From Vibrio scophthalmi LMG 19158 (lineage in GTDB: Bacteria > Pseudomonadota > Gammaproteobacteria > Enterobacterales > Vibrionaceae), in the NCBI RefSeq assembly GCF_000222585.1, contig NZ_AFWE01000229.1:1-50439 (forward strand): a stretch of 50,439 nt of DNA, written 5' to 3'. The position numbers were made by a program, and so were the translations under genes. Position 1 is the first letter of the stretch, and each line of letters opens with the position of its first letter. This document shows positions 1 to 8,011 of this stretch, piece after piece. A model generated the notes under the pieces. That model searched no databases. It had not been told where the DNA came from and was given only the letters and a program-made list of their open reading frames with translations.

Positions 1-48
1 GCTGATGCTCGCCTTTTTCATACTAATCTATGATGCAAAATCACATAA

Positions 49-408
49 CTAGATAAACATGCCATCCGAACCTTTTGGATTTGGACCGTACTCGTTATGG
101 CCTGGTGCACTGTCGCCTACCATGAAATAAATCAGAACCAAGATACCGATGATTGGGATCAAGCTAATCAATAACCACCAGCCTGTGCGTCCAGTATCGT
201 GCAAACGGCGAACACCCACAGCAATACTTGGAATAAGTACCGCTAAGCTATAAACAAAGCCCAATACAACCGTACCTAAAAGCCCATCAACGAACCCTAG
301 TAGCAAGGTAAAAATAAGGTTAATTAAAAAAAACATCCAATATTCTTTGCGTCTTGAACGACCACTAAATACGGCATATTTTTTTAATACTGCAAGATAC
401 CATTCCAT
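49..408 (-). CDS. DUF805 family inner-membrane protein
   Basis: A 119-residue integral membrane protein of the DUF805 (YhaH/YhaI-like) family; the biochemical role of the family is not established. The sequence shows the family pattern: a soluble N-terminus ending in GRSRRKEYW, about three to four hydrophobic segments between residues 24 and 97, the loop motif [12 protein letters not shown], and a C-terminal GHNEYGPNP tail. Length is typical. The ATG is preceded on the minus strand by AGGAGT at good spacing. It stands alone with no partner gene in view. Family assignment is firm from motif recognition; function is unknown. Confidence 0.85.
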   Translation of the reverse strand: MEWYLAVLKKYAVFSGRSRRKEYWMFFLINLIFTLLLGFVDGLLGTVVLGFVYSLAVLIPSIAVGVRRLHDTGRTGWWLLISLIPIIGILVLIYFMVGDSAPGHNEYGPNPKGSDGMFI

Positions 409-875
409 CTATTTACTCCTAGTTGCATTAACGTTTTAAACTGATCTTATAAGTATGTAAGCCATGACGAGCGTTGGTTATTATCGTATGGGTTTTATCA
501 CTGATAAGTTGTACTTCTTTGTAGGCCGTAATCTATAGTGAGGCCCAACTAAATTAAAGCACATCCAACAAAAAACTCGTCTGATATCAATAATATTACC
601 GTCTATGCCGCTTCAATTCAGCAGCTCAATTAATATGTGCAAAAATGATAGTTGCTATGAGTGCATGCCAATTCAATCAACATCACTTCAACATTTAATG
701 AATCACGAGAGGAAAAACATCATCGGCAAGGCCACGGATGGCATCGCTTTTCAGGTACTCGCGTTTTAAACGAGCCCTGCCGAAGAGGTAAACTGGGAGC
801 TGGGTGCTGATATCAAAAATACCAGAGTAATTTATCAGAAAATCAGTACTTTAATTCACTATGCAATGAAATCGT
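409..875. other. Intergenic region, nothing recognised
   Basis: 467 bp between the DUF805 gene start and the end of the methyltransferase gene. I see no convincing ORF with a ribosome binding site, no tRNA and no strong hairpin. It probably contains only the promoter of the DUF805 gene. Confidence 0.5.
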
Positions 876-1580
876 TCAGTCAACCTCTGCATATTCAATA
901 GTGACCGCCTGATAAGCATGAACAATATGAGCAACGTCTTTGCTTTGTTGCATTCGGCTATAGTGCTCGAGAGTCCTAGCCAGATATTTAGTTGCCACAA
1001 GAGATTGCTCTTCGCAATTAGGTTGCCAAATGAACTCACCCACAGCATGGATCTTACGTGTCTTATCAGGCACAGAAGAAACCAGTAGGGTCTCATAGAA
1101 ACGTTGGTTATCTTCCACCAGGGTTTCTTTATACAAACTAAAATCAAGCTTAATCAACGTTTGTCGTAGCGCGTAATGATGGTGAACGGGACACAATAGA
1201 AAATCGATTGCCAGCTGCGGGAAAGCCGTATGAATCTGCTCAACAAATTGCATCATCAGATCCCCACCTACTCCAGCAATGATCACCAAGTGCCGGCCTT
1301 GATACTGTTGTAATGGCAAGGTAGCAACATCAATACAGTGCGTATGCCATTGGGAGATGGAATGTGGGTAAAAGCGTTGTAGGTTCGCAGTAACCTCTTG
1401 CATCAATTTCGGTACAATATCGACAAAATGGACGTGTTCTGCGGCCTGACGCGACAGTAATGTCATGCCAAGGAAACCATGATCACAGCAGCAATCCCAA
1501 ATATGGCTATAACCACTGCCCACCATTTGATCAAGGTGCTTTAATCTTTTACTCAGTTTCAAGGAACATTCCGCCGTCAT
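876..1580 (-). CDS. TrmK-family tRNA (adenine(22)-N1)-methyltransferase
   Basis: A 234-residue SAM-dependent methyltransferase of the TrmK/COG2384 group, which in Bacillus methylates N1 of A22 in tRNA. The N-terminal SAM-binding motif is WDCCCDHGFLGMTLL (residues about 29-43), matching the family IADIGSDHAYLP-type motif with the conserved DH; a second acidic strand end FVDIVPK and the GVGGDLM motif follow. Length fits the family. No obvious Shine-Dalgarno precedes the ATG, so the start is less sure than the family. The exact substrate in Vibrio is inferred from the family only. Confidence 0.8.
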   Translation of the reverse strand: MTAECSLKLSKRLKHLDQMVGSGYSHIWDCCCDHGFLGMTLLSRQAAEHVHFVDIVPKLMQEVTANLQRFYPHSISQWHTHCIDVATLPLQQYQGRHLVIIAGVGGDLMMQFVEQIHTAFPQLAIDFLLCPVHHHYALRQTLIKLDFSLYKETLVEDNQRFYETLLVSSVPDKTRKIHAVGEFIWQPNCEEQSLVATKYLARTLEHYSRMQQSKDVAHIVHAYQAVTIEYAEVD

Positions 1581-1705
1581 TATAAAATCCGGCGTATTGT
1601 AATGTTTTTCTGTGTTTTGGCTAATGTTACTTTGCTATTACGTTGTCAATATAACTTCACCCTTTCGAGCCATAGAACACAGGGGCACAGCTCTATCGAT
1701 GAGAC

Positions 1706-1735
1706 AAGAAAAAAGCAGCCCACAGGCTGCTTTTA
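1706..1735 (-). terminator. Rho-independent terminator of the NlpE-like gene
   Basis: Perfect 10-bp stem AAAAGCAGCC / GGCTGCTTTT with a 4-nt loop. Read on the minus strand it is followed by a T-run, about 60 bp after the lipoprotein stop codon. Confidence 0.85.
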
Positions 1736-1796
1736 AGATTTTATCGTCTATCGATTTAAGCGATTGAGTGTAATAAAAACACTCGTCAATCACCCA

Positions 1797-2363
1797 TTAT
1801 TCTTGTTGTACTAATGTGTAATTGTCTGCCATCGGGCCTTCGACTTTATTACCATCAACATCCAGCATCATAAGGGCGTTTTCAGCCACAAAGAACTGTA
1901 GTGAGCCATCCTCCTTAGATAGCGTGACAGTGTCACCCTTGCTATTCCAAATAAACTCACCGCTTGATTTATATTCGCCTTCTTTGCCTTTACCAAGATA
2001 GTTTTGATCGTACTCGTACGTGCCATCAAAATTAAGCGTTAATGACGTTGCGATACCTGAACAATCTGCGCATGGTAATGTGCCGATGTATAAACCTTCC
2101 CAATCAAGAGAATTGCGCGCACTATGCTGCAAACGACCTTCCGCAGAACTGACCGCTTCCTCAGGTCTTACAACGCTGCTACTGGCTTCAGACAAGGTCG
2201 AGCTTGCTTGTGATATCGTTTGAACACCATCGGTAACATCAACGGTCACATTTTCCGTCACTTGCTCCGCTGGGGCTTGTGAGAGAGGCTTTTCTGGCGC
2301 TTCATCTTGGCAACCCGCTAGAACGAAAACAGCACTGCTTAGAATTAATAGTGTTTTATTCAT
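1797..2363 (-). CDS. NlpE N-terminal-domain lipoprotein
   Basis: A 188-residue outer-membrane or periplasmic lipoprotein. It has a lipobox (VFVLAGC, lipidated Cys18), a long Ser/Thr/Glu-rich linker to about residue 85, then an NlpE N-terminal-type beta-barrel domain beginning YIGTLPCADCSGI. The CxxC in this motif is characteristic of NlpE, the E. coli lipoprotein that senses surface contact and copper stress for Cpx. The second, OB-fold domain of E. coli NlpE is absent, as in many short NlpE-like proteins. AAGGAAG lies just before the ATG. A link to Cpx or copper is inference; the fold assignment is good. Confidence 0.8.
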   Translation of the reverse strand: MNKTLLILSSAVFVLAGCQDEAPEKPLSQAPAEQVTENVTVDVTDGVQTISQASSTLSEASSSVVRPEEAVSSAEGRLQHSARNSLDWEGLYIGTLPCADCSGIATSLTLNFDGTYEYDQNYLGKGKEGEYKSSGEFIWNSKGDTVTLSKEDGSLQFFVAENALMMLDVDGNKVEGPMADNYTLVQQE

Positions 2364-2965
2364 CTTTCTTCCTTATTCAACGAATCAGATATCGTCTTCT
2401 AATATTAGAAGTGTTTGAGCCAATTACGTCAGAACAAACACAATTTATTGATCCGCGTTTGTCAGAAGAGGCTGAATTTAATGGTTTTTTATAAACCTTA
2501 CCTTCATATTTCTATCACTTTAACGCTGAATACAGATGGCGTGCAACTAACGATAACTGAATATTATTTTTTATTTTCAGTATGTTAATTACCTTTACAC
2601 TGTAAACTGACAAATAATTCCATCAAGTTAAAAAGCATGATTAGCCCAATAACGCCTTCATATCATTAATCTTAAGCAGCTTGGCCATAACTCGCCCCTA
2701 CTTTTCAAACAAACGCGTGTCTAGGCGAGATTCTAAAACCATCTGCGACGAGACATACTGGAAAATTGAGTCGTTGGGCAGTTCATCATAGTGAGCCCAT
2801 CTCGATCAACATCTTACAAATAAGACTTTTCCAAACATTTGTCTGTAAGTTTTTTGCTTCACTCTAACTTCCATAATCAATATGGAAACTTCCTACTGAT
2901 TACATTGAACCGTTATAAAAATAACCATATTTTCTGCCCTATTACACTATTAATAGGATGTCGAT
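2364..2965. other. Intergenic region with one parS2 site
   Basis: About 600 bp between divergent genes. It holds a parS2 palindrome (2594-2606) and presumably both promoters. I found no additional gene; short ORFs here lack ribosome binding sites. Confidence 0.5.
2594..2606. other. parS2 centromere site
   Basis: TTTACACTGTAAA, an exact match to the Vibrio Chr2 parS consensus TTTACANTGTAAA recognised by ParB2. It is the left-most copy seen, about 8.6 kb from parA2. Confidence 0.85.
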
Positions 2966-3556
2966 ATGAATAATCTCTCTACATTTTTTATATTGTTCCT
3001 CGTCGGATGTAATATTGAATCGATGGAAAAGACTCAGAATCCACAGCCAGTGCGTCCAATAGTGATAGATAAAACAGCTGAGCTCATTGAAGAATTGAAA
3101 TCTCAAGCAACCATCGACGAGCAGTTTAACGTTATCTATGAAAACTTCGATCATCTGCTTGATCGGAGTGACTCGATAATCGGCCCTGATGAAAACAATG
3201 ATGGAATACGAGATGACATTGAAGCCTTTATCAACGCTTTGGAGATCACAGAGCCGATTCGCAATGTACTAAAGCAAAATGCTCGTTATCAACAAGAAAA
3301 CTTAAATTATGACTTCAGTGATAAGAGCGATGCAAACGCCAGAATAGCTTGGGAAATTAGCCGAAAATATGACAAGGTTATCGCCTGTAAAGCCTTTCTA
3401 GGAATTTCAGTTGATGACATAATTGATACATCGAGAACAATTGTGGCGTTAACCTACAACACCAAAGCGCGCACCATCGCATATTTGGCTTACAACCGCC
3501 TTCTTGATGGTTCGACGTATACTCCTCTCGAGTATGAGGAGCAATATTGTGAGTAA
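2966..3556 (+). CDS. Putative lipoprotein with a Ca-binding-like loop
   Basis: A 196-residue predicted lipoprotein of unknown function. The N-terminus MNNLSTFFILFLVGC is a short signal peptide with a lipobox at Cys15. Residues about 73-85 read DENNDGIRDDIE, an acidic D-x-N-x-D-G-x-x-D loop like those of EF-hand and thrombospondin type-3 repeats that bind calcium. The rest is helical, with two late cysteines. AGGAT precedes the ATG. It is followed by a strong bidirectional hairpin. Not assigned to a named family. Confidence 0.7.
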   Translation: MNNLSTFFILFLVGCNIESMEKTQNPQPVRPIVIDKTAELIEELKSQATIDEQFNVIYENFDHLLDRSDSIIGPDENNDGIRDDIEAFINALEITEPIRNVLKQNARYQQENLNYDFSDKSDANARIAWEISRKYDKVIACKAFLGISVDDIIDTSRTIVALTYNTKARTIAYLAYNRLLDGSTYTPLEYEEQYCE

Positions 3557-3634
3557 AAGACTAAACGCTCACCAAGAAAATGACTTCAAATAGAAGAATC
3601 ATTAACTATATAAGTACCTTCAAGGTCTATTTAC

Positions 3635-3665
3635 AAAAAAGGCTTCGCAGTGCGAAGCCTTTTTT
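3635..3665. terminator. Bidirectional terminator
   Basis: Perfect inverted repeat AAAAAAGGCTTCGCA / TGCGAAGCCTTTTTT between convergent genes, with a T-run on both strands. Confidence 0.9.
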
Positions 3666-3685
3666 ATACCAATTCAGCGCGAAGA

Positions 3686-4402
3686 TTAAACTTCAGCGTT
3701 GTGGTAAACCTGTTGAACGTCATCACAGTCTTCTAGAAGGTCTAGGAACTTCTGGAATTTCTCTTGGTCATCTGCCGAGATTTCTGTGTACGTTTGAGGT
3801 ACGAACGTGATTTCTTCAACGTCTAGCGTTAGCTCTGGGTATTCAGCTGCTAGTGCTGTTTTCACTTTGAAGAACTCAGTGTTAGGTGCGTAAACAGTGA
3901 TTACGCCATCTTCTAGTTCGATATCAGCAACATCACAATCCGCCATCATTAGGGCTTCAAGTACTGCTTCTTCATCTTCACCTTTAAACTGGAATACAGC
4001 TTGGTGATCGAACATGTGAGATACCGTACCCGCAACACCAATTTTAGCGCCTGTTTTTACGAAGCATTGGCGAACATCTTGGAACGTACGGTTGCCGTTG
4101 TCAGTAAGACAGTCAACGATCACGCTAGCGCCACCAGGAGTGAAACCTTCGTAACGAGCTGGTTGGTAATCTTCACCGCCGCCGCCATTTGCTTTATCAA
4201 GCGCTTTCTCGATAACGTGCGCAGGAACTTGGTCCTTTTTCGCTTTCGTGATCAAGTGACGTAGTGACAAGTTCATGTCTGGATCTGAACCGCCATTTTT
4301 GGCGCTCATGTAAATTTCTTTACCGTACTTGGAATAAACTTTAATTTTTGCGCCTGCAGTTTTCGCCATAGAGGCTTTGCGCACTTCAAAACTTCTTCCC
4401 AT
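3686..4402 (-). CDS. YebC/PmpR family regulator, YeeN type
   Basis: A 238-residue protein of the YebC/TACO1 (DUF28) family. It aligns by eye with E. coli YeeN more than YebC: the start [29 protein letters not shown]-like segment, the glycine-rich [18 protein letters not shown] motif and the C-terminal [12 protein letters not shown] are family hallmarks. YebC proteins act as DNA-binding regulators or, in recent work, as ribosome-associated factors easing translation of proline stretches; which applies here is not visible. It is monocistronic, convergent with the lipoprotein gene. Confidence 0.9.
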   Translation of the reverse strand: MGRSFEVRKASMAKTAGAKIKVYSKYGKEIYMSAKNGGSDPDMNLSLRHLITKAKKDQVPAHVIEKALDKANGGGGEDYQPARYEGFTPGGASVIVDCLTDNGNRTFQDVRQCFVKTGAKIGVAGTVSHMFDHQAVFQFKGEDEEAVLEALMMADCDVADIELEDGVITVYAPNTEFFKVKTALAAEYPELTLDVEEITFVPQTYTEISADDQEKFQKFLDLLEDCDDVQQVYHNAEV

Positions 4403-4487
4403 TGGGATGTTCTCTCTAATTTCAATTTAACGCGAGGGATTCTAGCAAAAAATGAGGGCTTTTCAATTTCGCCTCATTTGCTTTGGG

Positions 4488-4697
4488 TCACGCGATGCCC
4501 ATCATTCGTTTGTATTTCTCAACACTTTGCATAAACCAAGTGCGTTCTACTTCATCAACCAGTTGGTTCGCCTGTTGTACTATCTCTTCAGGGCCAGATT
4601 TCGCCTCTCGAAGCTTCCAGACCAAAAATGAGGCTTGCTTATCTAGCTCAACCTTATTTTTTTCATCTGCGGGTAGCAGCGACAAATTCACCGACAT
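4488..4697 (-). CDS. DUF3283 family small protein
   Basis: A 69-residue soluble, helical protein starting MSVNLSLLPADEKNKVELDK, which I recognise as the Vibrio DUF3283 type; function unknown. The reading frame is open for 19 more codons upstream, but that extension is a run of F/V/R residues unlike the rest, so I chose the internal ATG at 4697. The conserved WKLREAKSG and RTWFMQSVEKY segments suggest a compact helical domain. Confidence 0.7.
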   Translation of the reverse strand: MSVNLSLLPADEKNKVELDKQASFLVWKLREAKSGPEEIVQQANQLVDEVERTWFMQSVEKYKRMMGIA

Positions 4698-4789
4698 AGT
4701 AAGATCTCGAACAAAAAAAAATACAAAGCGGAAATATAGCACATAAGAGCGCAATGTTGAGAGAAGAAAACAGTGGTCAGATCAAAAAC

Positions 4790-4824
4790 AACAAAGGGTG
4801 GCTTATAGATTAGCCACCCTGTTT
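4790..4824 (-). terminator. Terminator after the small ARRRIE-motif gene
   Basis: Stem GGGTGGCT / AGCCACCC with an 8-nt loop, followed on the minus strand by TTTGTTGTTTTTG, about 25 bp after the stop at 4847. Confidence 0.75.
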
Positions 4825-4846
4825 ACAAGTATATGCAATTAACGAC

Positions 4847-5044
4847 TTAGTGAAGTAAGCCCAGTTCCTTTGCTTCTTCAATGGTTAAGCCACTTTCACG
4901 AATCTCACGCAACATTTCGATGCGGCGACGCGCTTGGGCAGTTTTGACAACTGTCACTGGCTTTAACGATTCAACTTCTTCCGTGAAGTCCCACTTATTT
5001 GCAATACTTGTCATTTCATCATGGTCGATAGAATTGATGGACAT
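4847..5044 (-). CDS. Small conserved protein with ARRRIEMLREIRE motif
   Basis: A 65-residue charged, helical protein, MSINSIDHDEMTSIANKWDF at the N-terminus. The segment QARRRIEMLREIRESG resembles the PA3496-type family of small putative envelope-integrity proteins, but the match is partial and I do not claim it firmly. I chose this ATG because CGGAGG lies 6-7 bases upstream, the best ribosome binding site in the area; the frame stays open 16 codons further. The gene is followed by its own terminator. Confidence 0.6.
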   Translation of the reverse strand: MSINSIDHDEMTSIANKWDFTEEVESLKPVTVVKTAQARRRIEMLREIRESGLTIEEAKELGLLH

Positions 5045-5414
5045 AGGAAACCTCCGAACAAACCATGCTAGGGACGCCCTAATCTTTAGCAAACTGAACC
5101 CTAGCTTGTTAAGTAGATTCGTTCGGGAATGTGATATCGCTAATAGTTCAAAACAGAGATATGAAAATCGGCTTTTTTTATTTTGCGCCTAATGAAATTG
5201 CGCAGTACAGTTAAAGGCTCCGCTGAAAATACTCCCTTTGTTCTAGATCATCTCAAGCACAAATAATCACCATTACTTCGATTAAATCCTTTCGTTCTTC
5301 CCAAGGGTTTTTGCGACTATTTTACGACCAACTTCACTCTTTTATACCAGACTTCTTTTCTCGTTCGAATTAAGAGTTAATGATAATCATTATCTTTATC
5401 ATGTGAGAATCGTT
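5045..5414. promoter_or_regulatory. Divergent promoter region of the ABC operon
   Basis: 370 bp between divergent starts. The right end contains a near-perfect Fur box (5376-5394). No additional ORF with a ribosome binding site was seen. Confidence 0.55.
5376..5394. promoter_or_regulatory. Fur box upstream of ABC ATPase operon
   Basis: GTTAATGATAATCATTATC matches the 19-bp Fur consensus GATAATGATAATCATTATC at 18 of 19 positions. It ends 20 bp before the ATG at 5415, where bound Fur would block transcription under iron-replete conditions. Confidence 0.88.
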
Positions 5415-6263
5415 ATGAGTGACCAAACTCTTCAGCATGCTTTTCATGCTGACCCCATCATTAAAATTCGCAACTTATGCGTCGATTACATTACCGATAC
5501 TGGCGATTTTAACGCCGTCAAATCGGTCAGTTTTGATATTGGCAAAGGTGAAATCTTTGGCCTAGCGGGTGAATCAGGCTGTGGTAAGAGTACCATTGCT
5601 TTTGCCATTAACCGTTTACATAAGCCGCCAGCCTTTATCTCAGCAGGACAAATTCACTTTGAAGGTCGTGATCTGCTGAAACTTTCGGATAAAGAGATTG
5701 GTGCAATCCGCTGGAGTGAGATCGCCATGGTTTTCCAAAGCGCCATGAACTCTCTCAACCCTGTGCTTCCAATCAAAGAACAATTTGCTGACGTACTTCG
5801 CCATCACCGTGGCATGAACGAAGAGCAAGCGACCAAACGCGCCGAACAATTGCTCGATTTGGTCAATATTCCTCGTGATCGTCTGTCTGAATATCCCCAT
5901 CAATTCAGTGGTGGCATGCGCCAACGCTTAGTGATTGCGATCGCGTTATCGCTCAATCCCAAGCTGATCGTCATGGACGAACCCACGACCGCATTAGATG
6001 TAGTGGTACAACGTGAGATTTTGCAGCAAATCTATCAACTGCGTGAAGAATTTGGTTTCTCAGTCCTGTTTATCACCCACGACTTGGCGCTGATGAGCCA
6101 ATTGTGTAACCGTATCGCGATCATGCGCCATGGTGAAATCGTTGAAGTGAACAGCTCGAAACAGATCCGCAATAACCCACAACATCCGTATACCCAAAAA
6201 TTATGGGCCTCTTTCCCGAATATCCATGAAGGGAAGCACTCGACTGAAGGAGCAATGGCATGA
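5415..6263 (+). CDS. Opp/Dpp-type ABC transporter ATPase (OppD-like)
   Basis: A 282-residue ATP-binding protein of the dipeptide/oligopeptide/nickel importer family. Walker A GESGCGKST is at about residues 52-60, the signature FSGGMRQR near 163, and Walker B LIVMDEPTTALD near 182-193; the NPQHPYTQKL segment near the C-terminus is the oligopeptide-transporter C-terminal domain. A GTG four codons upstream is possible, but the ATG is preferred. It overlaps the next ATPase by 4 bp (ATGA). The Fur box implies an iron or siderophore-related substrate; no permease or binding protein gene is adjacent, so its membrane partner must lie elsewhere. Confidence 0.88.
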   Translation: MSDQTLQHAFHADPIIKIRNLCVDYITDTGDFNAVKSVSFDIGKGEIFGLAGESGCGKSTIAFAINRLHKPPAFISAGQIHFEGRDLLKLSDKEIGAIRWSEIAMVFQSAMNSLNPVLPIKEQFADVLRHHRGMNEEQATKRAEQLLDLVNIPRDRLSEYPHQFSGGMRQRLVIAIALSLNPKLIVMDEPTTALDVVVQREILQQIYQLREEFGFSVLFITHDLALMSQLCNRIAIMRHGEIVEVNSSKQIRNNPQHPYTQKLWASFPNIHEGKHSTEGAMA

Positions 6264-7192
6264 GCGAACCAATCATTCAACTCAACAACGTCGTGAAGGA
6301 GTTCACCATTGGCGGTGGCTTCTCTTCTGTTGAGCGCTTTAAAGCCTTACAAGGCGTCAGCTTTGACATCCACAAAGGCCGCACGCTCGCTTTAGTGGGC
6401 GAATCAGGCTGTGGTAAAAGTACCTGTGCCCGCTTAATGACTAAGGTCTACCCTGCGACAAGTGGTGAGATCCTCTATCATGGCAAAAATATCAATGACA
6501 TCCACAGTCGTAAAGAATTGCTCGATTATCGCAGTAAGGTTCAAATGGTCTTTCAAGATCCGTTTGGTTCACTCAACCCAACTCATACCATCGAGCATCA
6601 CTTAACTCGTCCTTTGAAGATCCATAAACAAGTAAAGCGCGATAGTGATATCCCTGCACGCCTGCAAGAATTGCTTGAGCTGGTGGAACTCGCGCCGGAC
6701 ACCTTAGGTAAATATCCTCATGAGCTGAGTGGCGGCCAGCGCCAACGTGTGAATTTAGCGCGCGCCCTCGCAGTCGGCTCAGAAGTGATACTGGCAGACG
6801 AGCCAACCTCTATGCTGGATGTCTCAATCCGCCTAGGTGTACTGAATCTGATGCAACGAATGAAAAAAGATCTTGGTATCGGTTTTCTCTACATCACTCA
6901 TGATCTTGCGACCGCGCACTACATCGCAGAAGAAACTGCAGTGATGTACAAAGGCCAAATTGTTGAATGGGGAGACACTCAAGCGATCCTCACCAACCCA
7001 CAACATCCTTACACCAAGCTATTGATCTCTGCGGTGCCAGATCCCGATCTTCCATTTGGTCATTTGGTCGAAACTGAACCAAACTATTCAGTAGAGGCCG
7101 ATCAAATTCGCGCAACCAGTGCGATTGTCACCCAAGGCGTGAACCAAGTCGGACCGAATCACTTTGTAAAACAGTTGGTTGAAGCTGCATGA
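6260..7192 (+). CDS. Opp/Dpp-type ABC transporter ATPase (OppF-like)
   Basis: A 310-residue partner ATPase of the OppF/DppF type. Walker A GESGCGKST lies at residues 47-55, the Q-loop in VFQDPFGSLNP, the signature LSGGQRQR near 165, Walker B VILADEPTSMLD and the C-terminal NPQHPYTKLLISAVP motif. It overlaps both neighbours by 4 bp, so the three genes are translationally coupled. With the preceding gene it would form the heterodimeric motor of an importer. Fur control from the upstream box suggests expression on iron limitation. Confidence 0.9.
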   Translation: MSEPIIQLNNVVKEFTIGGGFSSVERFKALQGVSFDIHKGRTLALVGESGCGKSTCARLMTKVYPATSGEILYHGKNINDIHSRKELLDYRSKVQMVFQDPFGSLNPTHTIEHHLTRPLKIHKQVKRDSDIPARLQELLELVELAPDTLGKYPHELSGGQRQRVNLARALAVGSEVILADEPTSMLDVSIRLGVLNLMQRMKKDLGIGFLYITHDLATAHYIAEETAVMYKGQIVEWGDTQAILTNPQHPYTKLLISAVPDPDLPFGHLVETEPNYSVEADQIRATSAIVTQGVNQVGPNHFVKQLVEAA

Positions 7193-7662
7193 TGAAACTA
7201 GATACGTGGGTAAACGAGATCAGCGATTGGCATCAAACCCGAAAGCATGATCAAGAGAAACATCTTCAAGTATTGATCCTCAATGTACCCGATGCGGTAT
7301 GGGGGCCATCGATCACCGAGCTGCAAAGTAAGGCGATCGCGTGTTGGCTCGACGGTTGCCTACGTATCTTTCATGCTTTTCGTTACCAGGATCCGAAGCT
7401 GGCTTACCAATACCTTCAATTGGCATACGCCAAGCTGCAAGCAACGGTAAGCCAACCAATGGCGGAAATCGAACTCAAAGATTGGTCAATGAAGCGTATG
7501 CAGCATTTAACGGTGCTGTCTTTAGAGTTTTGTAATCAGCAACAACAGCATCAGTGGCAGCTTGAATCAAATAAGATTGTCGAGACACATGTGGAGTTCA
7601 TGGCAGCTCATGCCTGGAATGAAGAACGAAAGCATGATCAAGGATCGCAACGGTTGCATTAA
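7189..7662 (+). CDS. Unknown helical protein, third gene of the Fur operon
   Basis: A 157-residue soluble, predicted mostly helical protein I do not recognise. It is rich in Gln/His/Trp and has no signal peptide or membrane segment. The start overlaps the OppF-like stop (ATGA), so it belongs to the operon and may serve the transporter. Oddly, the peptide RKHDQ occurs near both ends, each time encoded by CGAAAGCATGATCAA, the core of the RctB-type elements in ori2. The C-terminal copy lies in the last eleven codons, so that end of the protein may be shaped by a DNA site rather than by protein function. Confidence 0.75.
   Translation: MMKLDTWVNEISDWHQTRKHDQEKHLQVLILNVPDAVWGPSITELQSKAIACWLDGCLRIFHAFRYQDPKLAYQYLQLAYAKLQATVSQPMAEIELKDWSMKRMQHLTVLSLEFCNQQQQHQWQLESNKIVETHVEFMAAHAWNEERKHDQGSQRLH
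7240..7257 (+). other. rctB site: RctB 39-mer-like motif inside a CDS
   Basis: CCGAAAGCATGATCAAGA contains the 15-base core CGAAAGCATGATCAA found in the 39-mer-like elements of ori2 (10520, 10806-10819 reverse). It lies about 2.9 kb from the iteron array, on the other side of rctB. Binding is inferred from sequence identity. Confidence 0.55.
7625..7645 (+). other. rctB site: RctB 39-mer-like motif, 21-bp identity with ori2
   Basis: These 21 bases are identical to the reverse complement of 10801-10821 in the inc-like part of ori2; the core is CGAAAGCATGATCAAGG. It overlaps the last codons of the unknown operon gene. A 21-bp chance match in this window is not credible, so common function or a copying event is likely. 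Confidence 0.65.
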
Positions 7663-7687
7663 CTTATCGCTAAATGATCGAATGTTG

Positions 7688-7701
7688 CCTTGATCATCGT
7701 T
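7688..7701 (-). other. rctB site: RctB short iteron-like motif
   Basis: On the minus strand AACGATGATCAAGG, identical over 14 bases to 10401-10414 in ori2, next to the AT-rich stretch. Third RctB-type motif of the satellite group. Confidence 0.5.
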
Positions 7702-7792
7702 CCGTTTTTTGCTTCATGCGTCCGAATGAACACTGGGCTTAGCGACTACTTACCAAGATGAGGCTCTCATCTCGATGGGAGAAATTAAGCGC

Positions 7793-7820
7793 AAAAAAAA
7801 GCGAGTTCAAAAGAACTCGC
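7793..7820 (-). terminator. rctB terminator
   Basis: Perfect stem GCGAGTTC / GAACTCGC with AAAA loop; on the minus strand followed by eight T residues, about 190 bp after the rctB stop. Confidence 0.85.
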
Positions 7821-8011
7821 CAAACAATTCAGAATGAATGTAACAAATATATGAGCCAATCTATTGAGACTATTTCAATCTCAGGTTTCATCAGAAAGGA
7901 CAAAAGGTTGTCTATTCGCCTTCATCATAACGTGCACTGTTGACGTTATGTCAGTGTTTTGTCAGTGGAATGTACTAAAACTGTCTGTTTTTTCTACAAT
8001 CCACTTCAAAT

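Larger units (their letters stand above)
7663..8011. other. Convergent intergenic region
   Basis: About 350 bp between the ends of the ABC operon and rctB. It contains a short RctB-type motif (7688-7701) and the rctB terminator (7793-7820). No other gene was seen. Confidence 0.55.
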
